A stretch of DNA of 64,000 nt from Planctomycetota bacterium (GTDB lineage: Bacteria; Planctomycetota; Phycisphaerae; Phycisphaerales; UBA1924), in the NCBI GenBank assembly GCA_963204725.1, contig CAUJHH010000035.1, positions 60,978-124,977 of the forward strand, in the 5' to 3' direction. Under the pieces are notes generated by a model that was not told the DNA's origin, ran no database searches, and was given only the letters and a program-made list of their open reading frames with translations. Positions 52,598 to 60,603 of the stretch are shown piece by piece. A program made the position numbers and the translations under genes. Each line of letters opens with the position of its first letter. The first letter of the stretch is position 1.

Positions 52598-53383
52598 TTA
52601 TCGGTCCGCCCGATCGTCCGATTTCTTGCCCCTGAACACGATCGCGAGGGCTAACGCAATGATCACGCCGCCCACGAGCAGCGTCGTCATCATCCCCGTG
52701 CTCGCCGCGGATCGATTGCCTCCAGATGGCTCCGACGAAGGCTCCGGAGCGGGCGCGTAGACATACGCCGCGTCGATCGTGATCGAATTGGCGATCCGAG
52801 CAAAGGTGGGCCCGAGCCTCCCGATGTGGGCCGCGGGCGTGTAGCAGTGAACCCAGAGCACGCCGTCAACCGCCAGCATCCCGTACGAGATCGCTTCGAC
52901 CGCACCCGTCGGCGAAGGCAGCGATGTCATGAAAGCCGCCCGCTTCCGCTCCCAGTCGAACACCGGTACCGAGAGCTCCGCGCCGGTCGTCGCCCCAAGA
53001 TCCCGCCGAACCGCCTCCACATTCGTGCGGATCACGCTCTCAACCTGCGACGCCGAGAGCGACGCGTTCTGGCTTGGCTCCCATTCCACAAGCACCAGCA
53101 CCTTGCCCTCCGGAGGCTGCTCATCCGGCGTCAGTCCAAACAGGTACTTGGTCGCCCCGTTCGACTCACCCTGTGTCGACGACCAGATCTGGTTCATCCG
53201 GTCGAGGTCCCCTTGATTGAGCCGCGTCCACCCCTCCAGCAGCGTTATCGAGAAGTGCCGCGTGTCGTCGCGGATCACCCGCTCGGGCTGTGCGCTCGCC
53301 CCGGAGGCCACGATCGCCGCAAGGATCGCGCCCACCGCCCACCGCACCCAGACGAAGCCAATTGAGCTGCTCATGGCCAGCAT
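52598..53383 (-). CDS. exported protein with C-terminal membrane anchor, unknown function
   Basis: A 261-aa protein. The N-terminal signal sequence (to about GASAQ) precedes a soluble domain of about 170 residues with a fold I cannot name (TRHFSITLLEGWTRLNQGDL, VLVEWEPSQNASLSASQVES). A Pro/Ser-rich spacer and one transmembrane helix (MMTTLLVGGVIIALALAIVF) with a basic cytoplasmic tail follow. The ATG at 53383 is a choice among close starts (53374 is also possible). The layout fits a type I membrane protein displayed outside the cytoplasm. Confidence 0.6.
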   Translation of the reverse strand: MLAMSSSIGFVWVRWAVGAILAAIVASGASAQPERVIRDDTRHFSITLLEGWTRLNQGDLDRMNQIWSSTQGESNGATKYLFGLTPDEQPPEGKVLVLVEWEPSQNASLSASQVESVIRTNVEAVRRDLGATTGAELSVPVFDWERKRAAFMTSLPSPTGAVEAISYGMLAVDGVLWVHCYTPAAHIGRLGPTFARIANSITIDAAYVYAPAPEPSSEPSGGNRSAASTGMMTTLLVGGVIIALALAIVFRGKKSDDRADR

Positions 53384-53476
53384 CAAAGCAAACACCCGCT
53401 CCGGGTGCAAGCCGGCGCGGGTGTCGTGTGAGTCTTCCCCCGTCCCGCTGGAGCGAGGAGAGGGAGGTTCAAGGCC

Positions 53477-54709
53477 TCATTTGTGCGCTTCGTGCCATGC
53501 CGCCAGCACCGCTTGCTCACGCTCGGAGGAGATCCCCGCCTTGAGCTGCGACGGATCCGGCAGCTTCGGCACCTCCTTGCCCGCTGCCAGCGCTTCCTCT
53601 TGGATCGCGGCCGTTGCCTTTGTCCGCCGCTCCACCTCACTCGGCCACCACGCCAGCGTGTCGCGCACGATCGCCTCGGTCGACCGGAACTTCAGCCCCG
53701 CGGACTCGGCCCGCGCGTTCGACCACCGATGGAAGCCCGCGTGCTCGCCCCGAGGCGGGATCCAGATCGGCAGCGATCCGCCCGGCATCCCGTTCGCCTC
53801 AAGAAAGTCTGTATCGACCCATGTCAGCGAGGGACTTGTCGCTGCCGCCGCGACGCACGCGCTCAGCACATCGCCCCAGCGCGCGGGTTCGGCGGGCCCG
53901 ACCGCGTTGTAGACGCCTGTCGTGCTGTTCTCGACGAGCGTGATCAGGAACTCCGCCAGATCCCGCGCGTCGATGAACTGCACCGGATCGTTGGGATCGC
54001 CCGGGGCGAGGCACTCACCCCCGCGGCTGATCCGCACCGGCCAATACGTGAACCGATCCGTCGGATCGCCCGGACCAACGATGTATCCCGGACGAACGAC
54101 CGCCGTCCGCCCCGGCATCGCGGCCTCCGCCGCCTGCTCGCACAGAGCCTTCAGCGGCCCGTAGTACTCGAAGCTCGGACCCATGCTCTCAATGGTCGGG
54201 TCATCCATCTTGCCGACCGGCGCGGTCTCGTCGCGATCCGCCGTCGCGCTGTCCGCGTACGCCGAGATGCTCGAGATGAAGATGTACATCCCCGCCGACT
54301 TGGCCGCCCATTCGGCCGACGCCTTGACGATCCGTGGGTAGTACCCCGAGTTGTCGATCACAACATCAAACGTCCGCCCCTCCAACTGCTCCAACCCCTT
54401 GGGAGTGGAGGGGTCATCCTCCTGGGAGTGCTTCTCCGGATCGCGATTGCCGTAGAGGTGCTCGATCTCGTCGTGCTTGATCGGGCGGTACTTCTCCGTG
54501 CGCCCGCGATTGAAGATCGTGACCTTGTGGCCTCGCGCGACGGCCGCCTCGATCGTGGCCGGCCCGATGAACCCCGTGCCGCCGAGGATCAGGATCGAGC
54601 GGGGCTTCACGATGGCGCGATGCCACGCGAGCGCCCGCGGCGCTGCGAACGCCGTCGCGGCGCCGGATGCCATGAGCGTGTGAACGAATCTGCGTCGGGT
54701 GATGCTCAC
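53477..54709 (-). CDS. NAD-dependent epimerase/reductase-like protein with Tat signal
   Basis: A 410-aa protein with an N-terminal twin-arginine signal (SITRRRFVHTLMASGAATAF, cut near AAPRALA), followed by an extended short-chain dehydrogenase fold. The NAD motif ILGGTGFIGPATIEAA, ISSISAYAD, the YYGPLKALCE active-site YxxxK and VRPGYIVGPGDPTDR are present. If the signal works, this dehydrogenase-like enzyme would be exported folded with its cofactor. The GTG at 54709 has GGAG 12 bases upstream. A longer open frame reaching 55459 overlaps the divergent gene and is rejected. The substrate is unknown. Confidence 0.75.
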   Translation of the reverse strand: MSITRRRFVHTLMASGAATAFAAPRALAWHRAIVKPRSILILGGTGFIGPATIEAAVARGHKVTIFNRGRTEKYRPIKHDEIEHLYGNRDPEKHSQEDDPSTPKGLEQLEGRTFDVVIDNSGYYPRIVKASAEWAAKSAGMYIFISSISAYADSATADRDETAPVGKMDDPTIESMGPSFEYYGPLKALCEQAAEAAMPGRTAVVRPGYIVGPGDPTDRFTYWPVRISRGGECLAPGDPNDPVQFIDARDLAEFLITLVENSTTGVYNAVGPAEPARWGDVLSACVAAAATSPSLTWVDTDFLEANGMPGGSLPIWIPPRGEHAGFHRWSNARAESAGLKFRSTEAIVRDTLAWWPSEVERRTKATAAIQEEALAAGKEVPKLPDPSQLKAGISSEREQAVLAAWHEAHK

Positions 54710-54910
54710 GAGGGTCAATCTCCGGATCGGGCGTGCCTTCAAGACTGAGTGCCGGCGCGGCCCGCGCGTGCCCACTCGCGAGTATCTACATCGTCCGATT
54801 CGGACGGTTGCGGGCCGTCGCCGGCCAGTCCCCCTGCCACGCGGCCCGCGCCCGCTGGTACCCTTTGGCTCCTCCTTCCCGACGGCCCCCGACCCACGAC
54901 CGGAGCCCAG

Positions 54911-56347
54911 ATGAGCCATCCAGCCGCCCCGAACCACGCCGCGTCGCCACGATCGCTCGTGGGCCGGCTCGTCCAGGTCGAGCCCGGCGAAGGGCCGCGA
55001 TTGCTCCTGTGCGCTCTCTACTTCTTCCTTGTCCTCTTTAGCTATTACATGCTCCGCCCCGTTCGCGAGACGATGGGCGTGGAGAACGGCTTCGACAAAC
55101 TCGCCTGGCTCATGACCGGCACGCTCCTCGCGATGCTGCTGGCCAATCCGGTCTACGCATGGTTCGTGTCGCGCGTGCCGCGCCGCGTCTTCATCCCGTG
55201 GACATACCGCTTCTTCATCCTCAACATCCTCGCCTTCTTTTTCCTGCTCCTCTTTACAAAGGGCGTGCCCCCCAAGCAGTTCGCCTACGCCTTCTATATC
55301 TGGCTCAGCGTCTTCAACCTCTTTGTCGTCTCGATCTTCTGGTCGGTCATGTCCGACGCCCATACCACCGCCCAGGCCAAGCGCCTCTTCGGCGCCATCG
55401 GCGTCGGCGGAACGCTCGGCGCCATGGGCGGGGCGGCCGCCACCGGCCTCCTCTCCCACACACTCAAGCCGGAACAGTTTCCATTCCTGCTCCTCGTCTC
55501 GGCGATCGTGCTGGAGTGCGCCGTCTGGGTCGCAGCCGCAGTCCTCCGCAGCAGCGAACGCGCCGCGGTCCCCGCGTCGGAGACCTGCGCCTCCTGCGGC
55601 TACTCACTCGCAGGGCTCGCGAGCGATGCGCCGTGCCCGGAGTGCGCGACACCCCGTGGGCTCGGACGACGCGAGCCGAGCCGCAAGCCGCTCGAGGGCT
55701 TCAAGCTCATCGCGAGATCGCCGTACCTGCAGAAGATCTCGGTCTACATGCTGCTCTTCACCATCACCGCAACGGTGCTGTACGTGGAGCAGGCCCGCGT
55801 CGTCAGCGGCCTCTTCCCCGACCGCGCCTCCAGAACCAAGGCGTTCGCGTCGCTCGATCTCTGGACCAACTCGCTCACGCTCTTCACGCAGATCTTCCTC
55901 ACAGCTCGCATCATCCGGTGGATCGGGCTCACCGGCGCGCTGCTCATCCTGCCGATCATCACGCTCGTCGGCTTTGGCGCCATGACGTGGATCGCCCGCG
56001 CCAATGGCGCACCGGCGGGCGCCGAAGGATCAGGAACCCTCCACGCCGCGTTCCTCATGCTCTTTGTCTTCCAGGTGGCACGCCGCGGCCTGCACTACGC
56101 GATCGATCGGCCCGCACGCGAGACGCTGTACACCATCACCAGCGTGGATGAGAAGTACAAATCAAAGGCGTTCATCGACACCTTCGTCTATCGCCTCGGC
56201 GACCAGATCGGCGCATGGGGAACGATCGGGGCCTATGCAACGCTCAGCGCAGCAACTGCGCTCGGCGCCATCGCGATGCCAGTTACAATCCTCTGGATCG
56301 GTGCTGCGTATATCCTCGGCAAGTCATACGAACGTCGGGCGAACTGA
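54911..56347 (+). CDS. ATP/ADP-translocase-like (NTT/MFS-type) transporter with zinc-knuckle insert
   Basis: A 478-aa polytopic protein with about 11-12 hydrophobic helices. The N-terminal YFFLVLFSYYMLRPVRETMG signature is shared with bacterial nucleotide-translocase-like MFS proteins. In the central cytoplasmic loop (about residues 221-245) a knuckle CASCGYSLAGLASDAPCPEC is inserted, the same type as in three small membrane proteins of this window. The start at 54911 has GGAG 7 bases upstream. Whether it moves nucleotides is not known; many relatives lack demonstrated substrates. Confidence 0.7.
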   Translation: MSHPAAPNHAASPRSLVGRLVQVEPGEGPRLLLCALYFFLVLFSYYMLRPVRETMGVENGFDKLAWLMTGTLLAMLLANPVYAWFVSRVPRRVFIPWTYRFFILNILAFFFLLLFTKGVPPKQFAYAFYIWLSVFNLFVVSIFWSVMSDAHTTAQAKRLFGAIGVGGTLGAMGGAAATGLLSHTLKPEQFPFLLLVSAIVLECAVWVAAAVLRSSERAAVPASETCASCGYSLAGLASDAPCPECATPRGLGRREPSRKPLEGFKLIARSPYLQKISVYMLLFTITATVLYVEQARVVSGLFPDRASRTKAFASLDLWTNSLTLFTQIFLTARIIRWIGLTGALLILPIITLVGFGAMTWIARANGAPAGAEGSGTLHAAFLMLFVFQVARRGLHYAIDRPARETLYTITSVDEKYKSKAFIDTFVYRLGDQIGAWGTIGAYATLSAATALGAIAMPVTILWIGAAYILGKSYERRAN

Positions 56348-56517
56348 AACCGATACAGCGCAACTCCATGTATGAGCCGGCGTTGTTTCGCGCCGCGGTG
56401 ATACGCCGAGGCCGGTCGTCTATCATTCACACACGCTTGGTTGCGACCGAGCGATCGCTCTCGCGGCCTTTCTGTCATCCGTCTGATGGCGGTGGGCGTC
56501 GGAAAAAAGGAATGAAT

Positions 56518-57039
56518 ATGAAGACGATCTTGTTCGTGCCCTGTGTCGTTTCGTGCGCGCTGCTCCTTGGTTCGAGCGTCGGATGCGAGGAGGGCGAATC
56601 GGCGGGTGAGGCAACGAAGAAGGCCGTCGACTCCGCCGCCCAGGCAACCGGTGATGCGCTCGGGACCGCGGGCGAGGCAGTCAAAGATGCCGGCGCCGCC
56701 GCCGCCGAAAAGACGGGCGACGCGGTGCAGGCCGTCAGCGACGCGACACTCAAGGCGAAGAACGCCTCCATCAAGACCGCCGAAGACATGCTCGCCGAGA
56801 TCAAGCCCAAGGTCGACGGATGGGCCAAGAAGGCCTCGGAAGCAACGGGCGTCGACAAGATGGCGATGGACAATCTCGTCAAGGGTGTGAAGGACGGTGT
56901 CTCCGGCGTCGAGAGCAAGCTCGGCGAGCTCAAGAACGCCGCCGCCGACAAGTGGGAGCCGCTCTCGAAGGAGCTCGGGAACGCAACGAGTGCGCTCCAG
57001 AACGCGGTCAAGGCCGCCATGTCAAAGTTCGGCGCCTGA
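56518..57039 (+). CDS. LEA-like amphipathic-helix lipoprotein
   Basis: A 173-aa protein with a lipoprotein signal (lipobox SSVGC, cysteine near residue 24). The mature part is a long run of Ala/Lys/Asp/Glu-rich amphipathic helix with LEA-group-3-like 11-residue periodicity (EATKKAVDSAAQATGDALG, AAEKTGDAVQAVSDATLKAK). It has no aromatic core until the end. LEA-type proteins protect membranes or proteins during drying or salt stress; a similar role at the cell envelope is an inference. AAAAAAGG lies 7 bases before the ATG. A clear terminator follows. Confidence 0.65.
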   Translation: MKTILFVPCVVSCALLLGSSVGCEEGESAGEATKKAVDSAAQATGDALGTAGEAVKDAGAAAAEKTGDAVQAVSDATLKAKNASIKTAEDMLAEIKPKVDGWAKKASEATGVDKMAMDNLVKGVKDGVSGVESKLGELKNAAADKWEPLSKELGNATSALQNAVKAAMSKFGA

Positions 57040-57069
57040 GCCAGAGCGCACACATGCACACGGATCCAC

Positions 57070-57104
57070 GCCCCGATCTCTTGGGAGAGTTCGGGGCATT
57101 TCTG
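57070..57104 (+). terminator. intrinsic terminator of the LEA-like lipoprotein gene
   Basis: GCCCCGA/TCGGGGC stem with further TCTC/GAGA pairing, followed by ATTTCTG. Confidence 0.8.
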
Positions 57105-57143
57105 TCAACCGCCCGGTGAGGAGCCGGGCCGCGGAGGCCTCGA

Positions 57144-57614
57144 ATGGGAATCGTCAAAGAGTTTCGCGAGTTCGCGTTGAAGGGCAATGTCCTTGATCTC
57201 GCCGTCGGCGTGATCATCGGTGGCGCGTTCGGCAAGATCATCAACTCGATGATCAACGACGTGATCATGCCCGTCGTCAGCATCCCGGGGAAGGCCGACT
57301 TCTCCAATATGTATTTCCCGCTCAACGAGAAGGCCAAGGCGGGCATCGAGGCGGCACAGGCCGCGCTCCCCTCCGGCCAGGTCCTCGCGCTCTCAGAAGC
57401 ACGCACACACGGCCCCGTGTTCGCGTATGGCTCATTCATCACGGAAACGCTGAACTTCCTCATCCTTGCGTTCTGCGTCTTCATCATGATCAAGCTCTTT
57501 AACTCCGCACGCAAGCGCTTCGAGGCCGAAAAGGTCGCGCCCCCGCCCGCCGGCCCGAGCAAGGAAGAGACCCTGCTCACAGAGATCCGCGACCTCCTGG
57601 CCCGAAAGGCCTGA
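57144..57614 (+). CDS. mscL: large-conductance mechanosensitive channel MscL
   Basis: Homopentameric inner-membrane safety valve (156 aa). The N-terminal helix FREFALKGNVLDLAVGVIIGGAFGKI is diagnostic. The periplasmic loop (NMYFPLNEKAKAG...) is somewhat extended, TM2 is FITETLNFLILAFCVFIMI and the cytoplasmic helix SKEETLLTEIRDLLARKA is intact. GGAGG lies upstream of the ATG. It complements the MscS-type channel at 7.7 kb in osmotic downshock protection. Confidence 0.97.
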   Translation: MGIVKEFREFALKGNVLDLAVGVIIGGAFGKIINSMINDVIMPVVSIPGKADFSNMYFPLNEKAKAGIEAAQAALPSGQVLALSEARTHGPVFAYGSFITETLNFLILAFCVFIMIKLFNSARKRFEAEKVAPPPAGPSKEETLLTEIRDLLARKA

Positions 57615-57655
57615 GTTCGCGACCGGTCGATAGCGAATGATCCGCAGCACATCGG

Positions 57656-57678
57656 CCTCGCCCCTTTGGGGGGCGGGG
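57656..57678 (+). terminator. terminator-like hairpin after mscL
   Basis: A 9-bp stem (CCTCGCCCC/GGGGCGGGG, loop TTTGG, one T-G pair), followed by TCGTTCGC; there is no strong T-run. Confidence 0.5.
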
Positions 57679-57833
57679 TCGTTCGCGTGATACCGACACC
57701 CGGTGTGAGAGCCGGTGGGCCTCGTCCCAGGAGCACCTCTCGTGCGATCCGCCCCGCAAAGGGTCATAACATGCGCCCACATGAACGGTGCGGAGCGGGC
57801 TCCAGACAAGGCGAGCAACGCAGGAGGCATGCC

Positions 57834-58661
57834 ATGAACCCGAACAAGGCGCTCTGGGAGAAGGGTGATTTCACACGGATCGCCGAGTACATGCGCACAT
57901 CGGGTGGCGGGTTCGTGTCATCGCTGGGCGCGACGCATCCGCTGCGCGTCCTGGACATCGGATGTGGCGATGGCACCACCGCCGTCCCCCTCGCCCACTT
58001 CGGCGCAGACGTTCTCGGCATCGATATCGCGAGCAACCTCGTCGAGGCGGGCAACAAGCGGGCCGCGGCTCTCGGCCTCACAGGCCTCAAGTTTCAGGAA
58101 GGCGATGCCTGCAACCTGCAAGGCATCGCCGACCGCTCCTTCGATCTGACACTCTCCGTCTTCGGAGCCATGTTCGCGCCGAGGCCCTCCGATGTCGCAC
58201 GGGAAATGGTCCGGGTCACGAAGCCCGGCGGCCGCGTTGTGATGGGCAACTGGATACCCAACGATCCGACTTCATTTGTCTCCCAACTCCTGAAGATCAG
58301 CTCCTCGTTCACCCCGCCGCCCCCCGAGGGATTCATCAGCCCGATGCTGTGGGGCGTCGAGTCCCACATCGTCGAGCGCTTCGGCCAGGCCGGCGTGCCC
58401 GCCGAGAACATTTCCATGGCTCGCGATACCTTCGTGTTCACGTCCCCCGCGAGCGAACCGCAGGCTTCCCCCGCCGATTTCATCGAGTCGTTCCGACGCT
58501 TCTACGGCCCAACCATGAACGCCTACGAAGCCGCCGAGAAGAGCGGTCGAGTCGATGAACTCCACAACCAACTCGTCGAGCTCGCGCACTCCCAGAACAA
58601 GGCAACAGACGGCAGCACCCGCATCCCCGCCACCTTCATGCGCATCACCATCGACGTCTGA
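57834..58661 (+). CDS. class I SAM-dependent methyltransferase
   Basis: A 275-aa cytoplasmic methyltransferase. Motif I VLDIGCGDGTT lies near residues 40-50, the acidic end of strand 2 is VLGIDIASNLV, and DLTLSVFGAMFAPRP and MVRVTKPGGRVVMGNW follow. The closest visible class is the UbiE/Methyltransf_11 group; the substrate is unknown. AGGAGG lies 7 bases before the ATG at 57834, deciding this start over longer in-frame options. It lies upstream of a LysR regulator on the same strand. Confidence 0.85.
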   Translation: MNPNKALWEKGDFTRIAEYMRTSGGGFVSSLGATHPLRVLDIGCGDGTTAVPLAHFGADVLGIDIASNLVEAGNKRAAALGLTGLKFQEGDACNLQGIADRSFDLTLSVFGAMFAPRPSDVAREMVRVTKPGGRVVMGNWIPNDPTSFVSQLLKISSSFTPPPPEGFISPMLWGVESHIVERFGQAGVPAENISMARDTFVFTSPASEPQASPADFIESFRRFYGPTMNAYEAAEKSGRVDELHNQLVELAHSQNKATDGSTRIPATFMRITIDV

Positions 58662-58692
58662 GCTCATCAGCCCGCGGCCCGGGCCACCGCGG

Positions 58693-58698
58693 TACGCT
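58693..58698 (+). promoter_or_regulatory. -10-like TACGCT for a leaderless start
   Basis: TACGCT lies 6 bases before the GTG of the LysR gene; no Shine-Dalgarno sequence lies between. Confidence 0.4.
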
Positions 58699-58704
58699 GA
58701 TTCC

Positions 58705-59637
58705 GTGGAACTCACGCCCCTCCGCTACTTCGTCGCCATCGCCAAGGCCGGCCACCTCACGCGAGCCGCGGGCACGCTCGGCGTCACCCAGCCCGCCCTC
58801 TCCGCCGCCGTCCAGCGCCTCGAAGCCGAGGTCGGTGCCGATCTCCTCCTCCGCACCGGCCGAGGCGTCGAACTCACGGAGGCCGGACGCGCCTTCCTCA
58901 TGCATGCCGAAGAGACCCTTCGCGCCGCCGATGCCACCATCCGCGCTGTCCGCGAAGTCATGGGCCTCGAACGCGGCAGCATCCGCATCGGCGGCGGCGC
59001 AACCGCCGTTGCCTACCTCCTCCCGCCCGTCGTCTCCGCCCTCCGCAAGAAGCACCAGGGGCTCCGCTTCTTCGTCCGCGAAGCCGGCTCGACCGATGTC
59101 GCTCGCGCGGTCCTCACCGGCGAGCTCGACCTCGGCATCGTCACGCTCCCCGTCGCCGTTCCCGACGCCGAAGGCCTCGTCCGCGTCCCGCTCGTCGAAG
59201 ACGAACTCCGCCTCATCGTCCCTCCCGGTCACCCGCTCGCCCCCAAGCCCGCACGTTCAACCGCGACACGCAAGCGCAACGCGGCAGTGGGGGAGTTCCG
59301 CTGGAAGGACATCGCTTCCGAGCCATTCGTCGCCTTCGAGGCGGGCACCGCAGTCCGCTCCATCGTCGATCGCGCCGCCGCCGGCGCGGGCGTCACCCTC
59401 AACGTCGTCATGGAACTCCGCTCGATCGAGTCCATCAAGTCGATGGTCGGCGCGGGCATCGGCGTCGCCCTCGTCAGCCGCTTCGCGCTCGAAGCGGGTG
59501 AGGGCATCGCCTGCCGCGATGGCAAGCTCTCCCGCTCCCTCGTCCTCATCAAACGCCGCGACCGCGCAGCAAGCCCCGCGGCAGAGGCCTTCGAAAAGGA
59601 GCTCCTTACCCGTGTGGGAAGGCCCCTGCGCCGCTGA
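58705..59637 (+). CDS. LysR-family transcriptional regulator
   Basis: A 310-aa regulator. The N-terminal winged helix-turn-helix is typical: LRYFVAIAKAGHLTRAAGTLGVTQPALSAAVQRLEAEVGADLLLR. The effector-binding domain follows (IGGGATAVAYLLPPVVSAL, GELDLGIVTLPV, and GAGIGVALVSRFALEAG near the end). A GTG start at 58705 is preferred: the family consensus begins within two residues of it, and TACGCT sits 6 bases upstream. The regulated gene is unknown; it points away from the methyltransferase rather than being divergent to a target. Confidence 0.9.
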   Translation: MELTPLRYFVAIAKAGHLTRAAGTLGVTQPALSAAVQRLEAEVGADLLLRTGRGVELTEAGRAFLMHAEETLRAADATIRAVREVMGLERGSIRIGGGATAVAYLLPPVVSALRKKHQGLRFFVREAGSTDVARAVLTGELDLGIVTLPVAVPDAEGLVRVPLVEDELRLIVPPGHPLAPKPARSTATRKRNAAVGEFRWKDIASEPFVAFEAGTAVRSIVDRAAAGAGVTLNVVMELRSIESIKSMVGAGIGVALVSRFALEAGEGIACRDGKLSRSLVLIKRRDRAASPAAEAFEKELLTRVGRPLRR

Positions 59638-59646
59638 GCGGTCTCG

Positions 59647-59652
59647 TATAAT
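59647..59652 (+). promoter_or_regulatory. consensus -10 TATAAT for a leaderless start
   Basis: A perfect TATAAT lies 6 bases before the ATG of the 71-aa gene, placing the expected transcription start at or next to the A of the start codon. There is no clear -35. Confidence 0.6.
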
Positions 59653-59658
59653 GCGACC

Positions 59659-59874
59659 ATGGCCATCGACCCCCGCAGGATCGAGGTGATTGACGACGCC
59701 TCGGCAGAGGTGATGCGTCGCATGTCCCCAGCGCAGAAGTGGGAGATGGCCAACCGGATGTACATCCAGGCCCGACAGATGCTGATGTGCCACCTGAGGA
59801 GCGAGCACCCCGAGTGGACGGAGGGGGAACTGCGTGAGCAAGTCAATCGCCGCGTCGGACATGGGGCCGCGTGA
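59659..59874 (+). CDS. small antitoxin-like protein
   Basis: A 71-aa protein, helical and charged, ending HPEWTEGELREQVNRRVGHGAA. The pattern MSPAQKWEMANRMYIQARQML...RSEHPEWTEGEL is of the kind I associate with small Rv0078B-related antitoxins found next to nucleotidyltransferase genes. The 3' end overlaps the next gene by 41 bases. It is probably leaderless, with a TATAAT six bases before the ATG. The antitoxin role is inferred from size and neighbour. Confidence 0.6.
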   Translation: MAIDPRRIEVIDDASAEVMRRMSPAQKWEMANRMYIQARQMLMCHLRSEHPEWTEGELREQVNRRVGHGAA

Positions 59875-60424
59875 TCTCGCCGTCCTTATCGCCGGCATCA
59901 TCGAACAGACAGGGGCGGAGTATTTCATCTCGGGTTCGATGGGTTCGATGGCGTACGGCGAGTATCGCTCGACGAACGATGTCGATATCGTCGTCGATCT
60001 TCGGTACGGACATCTCCATGCGTTTTGCGAGATCTTCGTACAACCGGAGTACTACTTCAGCCCGGAAGCCGCCCGCGATGCGATGGAGCAGTGCACCAGT
60101 TTCAACGTGATTCACAACGCGACCGGACTCAAAGTAGACTTCATGATTCCCGATGAGTCTGCGTTCAACGCGAGTCGATTCAAACGCGTCCGCTCCTTCG
60201 AGATGATTCCTGGTCGGCGCGTGAAGATATCCGCTCCCGAGGACGTCATCCTCAAGAAGCTCGAGTTCTACAAGATGGGAGGTTCCGACAAGCACCTCCG
60301 AGACATCGCGAGCATGATCAAGTTCAGCGGCCCCTCCTTCGACCGGGAGTACCTCGAACGGTGGGCTGTGACCCTTGGCGTCACCGAAGAATGGACCGCG
60401 GTGAAGTCGCGCGTCGGGTGGTGA
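59834..60424 (+). CDS. nucleotidyltransferase-fold protein, possible toxin of a TA pair
   Basis: A 196-aa protein of the polymerase-beta-like nucleotidyltransferase superfamily. The G-S motif with downstream acidic pair is in YFISGSMGSMAYGEYRSTND and VDIVVDL, with a later acidic strand in LKVDFMIPDE and a helical end (EDVILKKLEFYKMGGSDKHLRDI). Members of this group act on tRNA or proteins and often pair with a small antitoxin, here the overlapping upstream gene. The GTG at 59834 has GAGGGGG upstream; an ATG at 59861 is possible. The target is unknown. Confidence 0.65.
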   Translation: MSKSIAASDMGPRDLAVLIAGIIEQTGAEYFISGSMGSMAYGEYRSTNDVDIVVDLRYGHLHAFCEIFVQPEYYFSPEAARDAMEQCTSFNVIHNATGLKVDFMIPDESAFNASRFKRVRSFEMIPGRRVKISAPEDVILKKLEFYKMGGSDKHLRDIASMIKFSGPSFDREYLERWAVTLGVTEEWTAVKSRVGW

Positions 60425-60603
60425 GGCCGCTGCGGAGATGACCCTCGCCCCGCCGCTGTCGGAGGCCCACCGCAGCCCTCTGCGTTGAATCCCGCATCCA
60501 TCACAAGAATCTATGAAAATCAGCATCCGCATCGATTGGATTCATACCCACTCGCACGCCATCATTGTGCACTGAAGCACCCGTCTGACCAGGAGCAACG
60601 ACC

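Noticed and set aside
54710..55459. N-terminal extension of the epimerase frame
   Set aside because: It would overlap the well-supported divergent transporter, and the Tat signal at 54709 is a natural start.
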